Shown one piece after another: positions 56,647 through 64,000 of a DNA stretch of 64,000 nucleotides. The position numbers and the translations under genes were made by a program. The DNA is taken from the NCBI GenBank assembly GCA_003290165.1, contig QNQO01000528.1, positions 372,001-436,000 on the forward strand. The letters run 5' to 3'. Every line of letters begins with the position of its first letter. Position 1 is the first letter of the stretch. The DNA comes from Berberis thunbergii. Lineage: Eukaryota; Streptophyta; Magnoliopsida; Ranunculales; Berberidaceae. The notes beneath the pieces were generated by a model. It made no database searches and was not told where the DNA came from. It saw nothing but the letters and a program-made list of their open reading frames with translations.

Positions 56647-56808
56647 TTCTAAATGGCGAGGAAAACATCGAGGGAGGGGGGTGTGATCGCTCATTTCTCT
56701 CGAGATGTGTGTTTGCATCTTTCAAATGCACAGAAGCACGAATTTCGAGGGGATGAGTGGTCACACCCCCCTCCCTCGTTGTTTTCCTCGACGGTTAGGC
56801 ATGTTCTA
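56647..56808. mobile_element. foldback MITE with GCGAGGAAAAC arms
   Basis: GCGAGGAAAACATCGAGGGA then GGGGGGTGTGA at the left is inverted at the right (TCACACCCCCCTCCCTCG, then TTGTTTTCCTCGACGG). The arms span about 70 bases each and carry secondary inverted words (CTTTCAAATGCA). It is related to 43572-43935. Confidence 0.7.
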
Positions 56809-56989
56809 TTTTCATATATGCACTTGCTAACATTATTTGATTTCTTCGATTAGGGTCGTATTCTATGTTTACGATTCTCCAAGTATGTCACTGGATATTG
56901 TGTTAACTAATGACATCAAATAATATAGAGAATGACAATAATTTACATGAGTTAACAATTGCAGATGAGTTAGGCTCCATTTTAGATTG

Positions 56990-57310
56990 GTTAAGTTAGT
57001 GGTCCCAAGCAAATTCTTCTCGAAGGGGGGAGTGGTTATGGCGTAGGATTCCTCACGTACTCGTGTGTTGTGTGTGGAATGAGAGAAATAAGAGGGTATT
57101 TGAAGGGCTCAACAGATCAGAGCACTCTATCGTTAGCGAGATTAGGGAATTGTTGTGAATGATGGGTTCGACTTTTAATTTGTTTAGGAATTTGGTTTTT
57201 GACACTTTCATGGTGTCTTGGCATTCCTTAATATATGAATAATTTCCTTTGTATTTTGTTTCCCTTTTTTTATTTAAAAAACATCTTCGTGTTTGAACCC
57301 AAAAAAACAA
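56990..57310 (+). mobile_element. LINE 3' end
   Basis: One frame reads IPHVLVCCVWNERNKRVFEG followed by a Ser/Glu-rich piece and a stop, the usual C-terminus of plant LINE ORF2. The following 3' text (GACACTTTCATGGTGTCTTG, GCATTCCTTAATATATG) recurs inverted at 24160-24310. An A-rich run near 57299 ends it. Confidence 0.65.
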
Positions 57311-57548
57311 AAAGAATTAACAACTGCACAAATTCAATTTTGATTGGGTTCAATAATTCCAACTAATAAAGGTAATGAAGACCAGACACAGAAAGCAAAC
57401 ATACTAATCCAAGACATAATTGTACTAATATCAATCAATAGTGAAGAGAATTTTATGTATAATAACAGAAGAAAACAACAATAAAGATAATATGGAATGA
57501 AAATAAAAATGAAAATCTCTCAAGAATCAAAACAAATACTCTACTAAT

Positions 57549-58742
57549 TTAGAATGATCCAAAAAGCAGGCTGATCACAAGAGTGGTTGCTGAGACCAAA
57601 GCAATCGAAGAGGATACTACGGTTGCAGAATTACGAGGTGATGCAGGTGCGCGCTGGTTAGCAGTAGGGGTGGTACTGGGACTGGGAGTATTAGCAGTAT
57701 CATCAGAAGTTGGAGGAGCAGTTGGTGGTGCCTGGCCAGGTGGAGCTACTGATGGAGTTTCTGAAGGAGATGGGGCCTTTGGTGACTGGGCTTCTGGTGA
57801 TGGGGCAGTGGGAGTGGGTGCCTGACCCTTGGGTGACGGCACATTTGGGGCTTGTGCCTGGGGTGATGGGGTAATGGGGCCTTGAGCCTTTGGTGATGGA
57901 GCCAAGGGTGATTGAGCCTTTGGTGAAGGGGCAATAGGGCCTTGTGCATTTGGTGATGGAGTGACTGGGGCTTGTGCCTTAGGTGAGGGGGCCAAGGGTG
58001 ATTGAGCCTTAGGTGAAGGGGCAATGGGAGCTTGGGCTTTTGGTCCCGGAGCGACCGGGGCTTGTGCCTTTGGTGAAGGGGCAATAGGGCCTTGTGCATT
58101 TGGTGGAGTGACGGGGGGTTGTGCCTTAGGTGAGGGGGCCAAGGGTGATTGTGCCTTGGGTGAAGGGGCATTAGGAGATGGGGCATGGGGTGGTTGGGCC
58201 TTGGGTGCTGGGGATTCTGGTGGTGGTGCAACAGGGGGGGAGGGAGATTTTGGTGGAGCACCACCAGCACCACCTCTGACAGCCAAAACAACCACAATCA
58301 ACTTCTGACCCTTGTCACAGTTCCCTGGCTGACCACTGATGAAATAAAAAGGCCCTGATCTATCAAACTCAAACTTTGAATCTCCATCATCAAACCTCTT
58401 TATAGGACTCTTTGTATCACACTTGTCATATCCCTCCTTGCTCACCACCAACACTGAATCTTCTCCCTTCTTATACTTAAAAACTACAAAACACACCAAA
58501 TCAAATAAAAATCAAAACAATTCACTAATCAAAACAAACCAAAAATGAAAAAACAAAAAAAAAAACTTACTGATATTATCATGAACAGAAAACCTGCTCC
58601 TTTCAGCCCAATTGTTGTAATTCTCCGTCGGCTTCACAGTCCATCCTTCCTTTCCTCCAACATAGAAATCATAACCATGCGACGAACAAACCAAAACCAT
58701 TACCACTAAAAAGCCTAGACTCAAACACTTAATCATCTCCAT
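57549..58742 (-). CDS. early-nodulin-like (phytocyanin-type) arabinogalactan protein
   Basis: Exon 1 is 58742-58571 and exon 2 is 58483-57549, with a GT-AG intron in phase 1, giving 368 aa. The protein has a signal peptide (LGFLVVMVLVCSSHG), then a plastocyanin-like domain with YVGGKEGW, NYNNWAERSRF, FKYKKGEDSVLVVSKEGY, FYFISGQPGNCDKGQKL and Cys79/Cys113. The copper-binding His and Met of true phytocyanins are absent (SVLVV, GNC then KGQ), as in ENODLs. Residues ~130-340 are an unusually long Pro/Ala/Ser region of imperfect SPKAQ-PLAP repeats, expected to be hydroxylated and arabinogalactosylated. A hydrophobic C-terminus (SATTLVISLLFGSF) suits a GPI anchor. It is expected at the plasma membrane or cell wall. 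The match to the family is clear; the exact member is not. Confidence 0.92.
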
Positions 58743-59409
58743 GTTTACAGAACAAATATTGGAAAAGACTGATATTGATCAGAGGAGTTGAGAAGATGAG
58801 TTTTGGCAGAAATGAAACTGAAGCTGAGTTGATGTTATATTAATATAGAGGAGAGAAAAAAGTTTCCTTTGAATGATTTTGTTGAGAGCTGTGGTCGACA
58901 GTTTAGAAATATTGGCTGGTGACTGAGTCCATATAATAAATTTCCTAACGTTTTCAAAGAGATTTTCTATATGTAGAAAATATGAGATTAGTTTGGTAAT
59001 CACACTTTTTTTCTGGGTGTATTTGGGGAAATAATATTTCATATTTTTTCAGTAATGTTGATTTGGAAATTTTCATTTTATGGTCCCAAAGAAAATTAAT
59101 ATAGCTTTTGTTTTCTCTTTACAACCAACATAGCATTAATATTTAATATACATTTGTTCGAAGAAAGAACATCATAAAACTTAATTTTCATTTCATAAAG
59201 TCTTGTGTTCATGTCTGACTTGTCATTATTTGAATGTCTTTATGTGAGACTATATATTCTACGAGAGCATTACACAAATAATTGAAAATTGACTTAAATC
59301 TTATCACTAAGCTTTTTATGGACCAATCATCATATTATATTTTATTTTGGATTGACGAGTGGTTTAGGCTACAATTTTTTATATAGTTTGTCAAAAGCAT
59401 GCTGTTAGA
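58743..59409. other. ENODL upstream region
   Basis: Presumed promoter. The minus strand has CTCTATATTAATATAAC about 100 bases above the start codon, a possible TATA region. No other feature is recognised. Confidence 0.45.
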
Positions 59410-59710
59410 CAATTTTTAGTCTAAAATTTGAGCAAGTCTACCAGCTTTGTGTTTGGGGTCTTTTTTTGCCGTCTTTTAGTTTTTTTTACACTTTTTATTC
59501 ATTTTCTTTAAAATACAATCACAAACACTATCGATAGAAAATATAAACGTTTGCCAAATTTTAGAAATACGCCTAGGGAGCCTTGTTAGGGGCCTTTTTG
59601 GGTTTTTTTGACACTTTACCCCTTCTGTCAATAGTGCGTTGTAATTGTGTTTTAAAGAAAATGGGTAAAAAAAAAAAAAAAACCAAAACACACCCTAAAA
59701 TTATTTGAGC
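59410..59710. repeat. imperfect inverted repeat (MITE-like hairpin)
   Basis: TTCATTTTCTTTAAAATACA in the left half is inverted in the right half (TGTGTTTTAAAGAAAATGGG), with poly-A/T and TTTTTTTACAC stretches on each arm. Similar AAAGAGAATGGATAAAAA text is at about 55068. Confidence 0.5.
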
Positions 59711-60049
59711 GTCAGTAAAAGATATAAGGGGGGATTCTAAACACATAAGCCTACCATGTAACATCAAAAAGACTTGTTGCATGCACTAAAGATTGTGATT
59801 GATGCATATTCAAAACCTTGGATAAATCTCAAATATTATATCTACTACTACAACGGGAATTCAAAAGTGGATTTTGTGTGTCTATTTCGAAATTTTGAAA
59901 ATGCCCTGGCCCATATTAAAGAATCCTCATTCTCTCCCTTCCTCTCTATAATCTCTCCTCAACCTCCCCCTCTCTTCTCCATCATTGTCGCCCCCTTATT
60001 TATTCTCCCTCTCTACAATATCTACTAAAGATATTTTGAAGTACCAAGA

Positions 60050-60320
60050 ATGTGTTTAGTTGCATGAAATCTTATGTCATAGGAATTTATGAGAAGATTT
60101 CTATATTTTAGATTTATTTGAGGTATCACTCTACATCCACTATTTGATTTTGTGATCAATGATAGAAATGAAAGTCCCGTGAACATGAGATTTTTATTTC
60201 ACCATTAATCACAAAATCAAATGGTGGATGTGAAGAGATACATCAATTTAACCTAAAATGTAAGGATCCCTTCATAAATTTTCATGACAAAGAATTTTAT
60301 GCCACCAGACACATCTTAAA
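60050..60320. mobile_element. MITE hairpin of the TTGCATGAAAT family
   Basis: The left arm TTAGTTGCATGAAATCTTAT and TTGATTTTGTGATCAATG are inverted in the right arm (CATTAATCACAAAATCAAAT, ATTTTCATGACAAAGAATTT). It is the most complete of three copies in the window (51348-51505, 63390-63590). Confidence 0.65.
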
Positions 60321-60959
60321 TGGAATGTTTGAGCATCTAAGACAAACCTTATATAATAACCACAAACAATTTGTTGTATGACGATTGAAGTGTTATACAA
60401 TCTCTTGATTGCAGGAAGAACACATTGGATCTAAAAGAATATGATCGTTGCATAGTTCTTCTATATATTAGGCAATAAGTTTTATATTGGATCAAAATTT
60501 TTGGGGTTCGTATTGCTAACTTTTTCTTTGAATAATAACTACCATTATTATAATACAAAAATTTGTATAGTGCAGTAAAACTTTTTAACAATTCTGAAAC
60601 CATAAATTCAATTTTCTGTCCAAAATGATTTTTTACTTATTCATAACCAAAGTGTGTTGTTGACTTGTTGTTGGTGGTGGTTGTTGTGTTAAAGACTTAA
60701 GATAGTGCTAATAATTGATCTTTTCAGTGAATAATACCACTCTGGATTGTTTGCAAACTTACTGTAATGTATTTATACTAAACGAGCAAGGTGGATAAGA
60801 ACTACTTTCATGTATCCTACATTGTGGAGGCATGTTTAATCCTTCGAGTGCCTATTGGTGGGTGGATGCAAGCCATCTCCATAAGTGCAAAATTTTCAAA
60901 TGGAAATTTTACTTGGTTGGATAATTTACTCATCAGAATAAAGAAATAAAAAGATTTTA
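60321..60959. other. intergenic, nothing recognised
   Basis: AT-rich; no supported gene. The stretch 59711-60049 is likewise empty apart from a pyrimidine-rich run. Confidence 0.5.
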
Positions 60960-61790
60960 ATCAAAAGAGATGAAGAGTTTTGGAGAATCCAGGGTCAATT
61001 GGGCTTCTCATATGGATCAGGGGTCAAAATTCTTTCGCAACTTGGCTAACATACGTAGACATTTTAACTCTCTTGAAGCTCTTAGCATATATCATGAGAT
61101 GGTAGTAGATGAAGCCAACATCTGAGAAATCACGGTCTCTCACTTTAAAGAGTGTTTCAGCGAAAATGAAGAGTGATGATCTTTCTTATCGGATATCACT
61201 TTTCAGTCCATCTCCCAGCTAGTGGCTACCTCCTTGGTAGAGAATTTTTCAGAGATGAAAATTAGAAGAGCGATGCAAGAACTCAAATCAGAAGTTTCTC
61301 TAGGTCTTGATGGTTTCTCAATAGAGTTCTATTTGAAAATGTGGGAAGTAATCAAAGTTGATTTTCTTAAAGTTATTGAAGATTTTAATACTAGGAATTT
61401 TTTGGATTGGAGGTTGAACACCACTATCATTTCGCTTATTTTTAAATGTGCGGGTGTGTAGACAGTCAAAAACTTCATATCTATTAGTATTTTGAACGGG
61501 GCTTATAAGATTATTGCCAAAGTGTTGGGTGATAAATTGAAAAATGTCATTCATTCAGTCATTTCTCCATTTCAAAGTGTAGCAGTCAGTGGTAAACAGG
61601 TAGTTGATAGCACTTTGATTGCCAACAAAATTATTGATTTTAGGAAAAAACAAAGTGTTCCAGTGCTCGTCATCAAGTTAGATTTATCAAGCTCATCAAA
61701 ACACAAAATTATTGATTCTGGGATACCTTGCATTGCATTCGGCGAACATAATTTTTTTTTTCTATTATGCACGATTTTAGTAAAATGACC
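60960..61790 (+). mobile_element. LINE reverse-transcriptase fragment
   Basis: Broken frames read SRVNWASHMDQGSKFFRNLA (61000 region), then EVSLGLDGFSIEFYLKMW (61291), LDWRLNTTIISLIFK, and, after a stop, NGAYKIIAKVLGDKLKNVI and SGKQVVDSTLIANKIIDF. These are the fingers/palm part of plant LINE ORF2. It is truncated at both ends. Sequence matching a dispersed repeat follows. Confidence 0.75.
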
Positions 61791-62415
61791 ATAACTTGCC
61801 AATTTCAAAATATTTTCAAATGATTCAAGTTGTGTTTATTAGACAACTGAGGGTACTACAACTTTTGTGTTTTGATCAACTTGAGAATCAGTCTCGATTG
61901 AGCACATAAGTTGGCCAAAAATCAGAAACACTATCCCATTTTTATTTTTTTGAACAGATTTGCGCGACTTTAGTAAAATGACCACTCATTTCAAAAAAAT
62001 TTCAAGTGATTCAAGTTATGTTTATTAGATAACTCATAGTACTACAATTTTTGTGTTTTGATGAGCCTGAGAATCGGTCTCAGTTGAGGGTTTAAATTAG
62101 TCGAAAGTTACTTTGTTTTGCATTTTTTTCATTTTGATTTTGGGTTTAAGGGTTTCGATTTTGAAGGGATTTTAAAATTTTTTGAGGAAGAGGGAGGAGA
62201 TTTGCAAAAAATTTGAATGTGGGAAGAGATTTGAAAGATGAGATTTTCGAATGGGGAATGGATGAACCATTGTCGATTTGAATGGTGAGGGGAAAAATAG
62301 ATGGTTTTTGTTTATATAGGTGGTGTGAGAAAGTTTAAAAAAAAAAAAAAAAAAACTTAATGGTGGTGTGAGAAAGAGGATACAGTAGTGCGAGGTAGCC
62401 ATGGCCTTTTTCAAA
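61791..62415. repeat. uninterrupted sister copy of the repeat at 37240/43379
   Basis: TTAGATAACTCATAGTACTAC, ATGAGCCTGAGAATCGGTCT, CGAATGGGGAATGGATGAAC and CATTGTCGATTTGAATGGTG match the two halves around the copia element. A ~200-bp part is itself duplicated (61770-61940 and 61970-62110). A poly-A run is at 62337-62356. Confidence 0.7.
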
Positions 62416-62549
62416 GTTTGAAATAAATAGACATAATGGAGATGGTTGATAATATAGTAATTATAGGATTATACGTTAAATATGCATGTATTAATAATCT
62501 AGTAATAAGTTCACATTGCATAAAAATCTAATTATGCTCATCCCGTCCC

Positions 62550-63173
62550 TGTGAGACCCTAAGTGGGCGGACCTGAGGTGAGGGTGAGGGTAGAGGGCCC
62601 AACAGGCCCAATAGGCCAAGAAGGGTTGGACGAGCTACAAGGGGAATCATAGTCCCATATCGCCTGGGTGCGGGATGGTTATGTGCTTTAAGTGTGCGAG
62701 GTCGCTCTACATGACAACACGCGTTTTAAAGCCGTGCGGGCCGGTTGGTAGCCCAAAGCAGACAATATGGTGTCATGTGGACCAGGTCGTTACAGTTGGT
62801 ATCAGAGCCTGACCCAGCCGGAAGTGTGCCACGTGGAGGTGGGCCCTCGGGCAACGTGGACGTTGTGCCTGTGTGGCCAACGAGGACGTTGGGCCTTAAG
62901 GGGGGTGGACTGTGAGACCCTTGTGTGGGCGGACCTGAGGAGGAGGGTGAGGGTGAGGGTTGGAGCCCAATAGGCCCAACAGGCCCGTGGATCCCAAGAG
63001 GGGTTGGGCTAGCTACCAAGGGGGATCATAGTCCCACATCGCCTGGGTGCGGGATGGTTATGTGCTTTAAGTGTGCGAGGTCGCTCTACATGACAACACG
63101 CGTTTTAAAGCCGTGCGGGCCGGTTGGTAGCCCAAAGCAGACAATATGGTGTCATGTGGACCGGGTCGTTACA
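62550..63173 (+). mobile_element. TRIM (terminal-repeat retrotransposon in miniature)
   Basis: The LTRs are 62550-62794 and 62911-63173, both starting TGTGAGACCC and ending GTCGTTACA, with near-identical middles (TTTAAAGCCGTGCGGGCCGG, CCAAAGCAGACAATATGG). GTCCC flanks both sides (62545-62549, 63174-63178). The 116-bp interior begins with TTGGTATCAGAGCC, an initiator tRNA-Met primer-binding site, and ends with a GGGGGG purine tract. No protein is encoded, which defines a TRIM. Confidence 0.92.
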
Positions 63174-63178
63174 GTCCC

Positions 63179-63299
63179 AAATCCATTTGACGAGGTAAGA
63201 ATGAAGTCTATTTCTTCTGAATCTCGTCCAAAAAATAAAGCAACGAGATGGGATTGGACGAGGTACAACCCGTCCCATCCCTTTCCGTGCCCACCCCTA
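63179..63299. repeat. GGGACGGGAT-family arm interrupted by the TRIM
   Basis: GAGATGGGATTGGACGAGG, AACCCGTCCCATCCC and an end GCCCACCCCTA. TCATCCCGTCCC lies just left of the TRIM (62540-62549), so the TRIM is inside this repeat. Confidence 0.6.
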
Positions 63300-63389
63300 T
63301 TACAAATGTTCACTTGTCAAGGTGTAAAAGACAATTTTATATGTAGTATAACTAAGCAAGAGTGTAGTGGAGAATAACATTACAATTAG

Positions 63390-63590
63390 GGTGGGAATGG
63401 AAGTTCCATGAAAAATTTCACTGCTTGGTCCCCTAAGACATGTGATTCTCATATTCATGAGACTTTCATTTCCATCAATGATAAAATCAAATAGTGCATA
63501 GAGTTATACATCAAATTAATTTAAAATATATGAGTCATTTCGTAAATTCTCGTACCATAGGATTTCGTGCAATCGAACATACCTTTAGGG
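63390..63590. repeat. inverted copy of the TTGCATGAAAT MITE family
   Basis: GGTCCCCTAAGACATG, TCATGAGACTTTCATTTCC and GGATTTCGTGCAATCGAACA are the reverse complement of the units at 51348-51505 and 60050-60320. Confidence 0.55.
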
Positions 63591-64000
63591 CTCGTTTGGT
63601 TCCTCGATGGAATGAGAATGAGAATGGTAATGGTAATGGGAGAATGAGAATGGTAATGGGAATGAGAATGTGTAGGTTTGGTGTACCTATGAATCACAAT
63701 GGTAATAGCATATGACATTGTTTGGTATGTGAATATATGGTAGGAATGAAATGTGAATGAATTGTATCTTTACCGATATGCCCTTGATTATTATAACAAT
63801 GGATTTTATGCCATCTACTTTTGGCTTCTCTAAAAATTTTAAAAAAACACACAAAAACAACAACAATTCAAGAACAGTCTAGGAAGCCAACAAAAAACCA
63901 TAGAAGCTGACAAAAGTTCAACAACATTCCTTGCTTCATAACATGAGGTAACAAAAATAAATATAGAAATACCCATCTCTCATTAAAGCTAAGAACAAAA
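63591..64000. repeat. Tourist-like MITE start with GAGAATGGTAATGG microsatellite
   Basis: GGGCTCGTTTGGTTCC followed by GGAATGAGAATGAGAATGG repeats is the start of a common PIF/Harbinger-type MITE. GTTTGGTATGTGAATATATG follows. The far end is not identified before the window ends, and the last 200 bases show nothing recognised. Confidence 0.5.

Noticed and set aside
57583..58308. Plus-strand and alternative-frame open readings opposite the ENODL gene
   Set aside because: They are shadows of the repetitive Pro-rich coding sequence on the minus strand.

Overview
The window is nuclear DNA from a flowering plant, most likely a eudicot. Its genes have many GT-AG introns, it is AT-rich, and it carries plant-specific families (VQ-motif protein, DUF247/UPF0481, RALF, early-nodulin-like arabinogalactan protein). 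Most of the sequence is transposon-derived. All calls come from reading the sequence, and no database was searched.

Genes from left to right: (1) a VQ-motif protein at the left edge on the plus strand, with an apparent one-base frameshift near its C-terminus; (2) a 12-exon minus-strand gene covering 3328-26476 that encodes the bifunctional methionine-salvage enzyme methylthioribulose-1-phosphate dehydratase/enolase-phosphatase E1 (DEP1 type), whose predicted exon junctions all keep frame; (3) a minus-strand DUF247/UPF0481 protein at 35260-36697 with a possible 15-base first exon; (4) a minus-strand RALF-like peptide hormone precursor at 54276-54641; (5) a two-exon minus-strand early-nodulin-like (phytocyanin-type) arabinogalactan protein at 57549-58742.

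The DEP1 gene is long because two introns of about 7.1 and 7.8 kb are filled with other sequence: a small LTR element, satellite-like tandem repeats, LINE fragments in both orientations and LTR-like inserts. From 27.5 to 34.5 kb lie small DNA transposons, including a 1.3 kb hAT-type element with an exact 8-bp target duplication nested in a larger long-TIR element, and a LINE ORF1. From 37.5 to 43.4 kb lies a Ty1/copia retrotransposon (minus strand) with both LTRs and a 5-bp target duplication. Its unoccupied insertion site can be read in a sister repeat at about 62.26 kb.

The most unusual region is 44-52 kb. A CACTA-type element (45612-48953, 3-bp target duplication) sits at the start codon of a gypsy-type gag-like reading frame. 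It holds intron-bearing fragments of two host genes, one resembling an HMG-box protein and one a BRWD/PHIP-type WD40 protein. A third host-gene fragment, two exons of aconitase with a correct splice junction, lies at 51.7-52.0 kb. The WD40 and aconitase fragments each lie to the left of an arm of the same GGGACGGGAT-rich repeat family. A small TRIM retrotransposon (62550-63173) is inserted in another copy of that family.

The five host genes have no evident functional link and no operon-like organisation. I found no clear tRNA, rRNA or CRISPR array.
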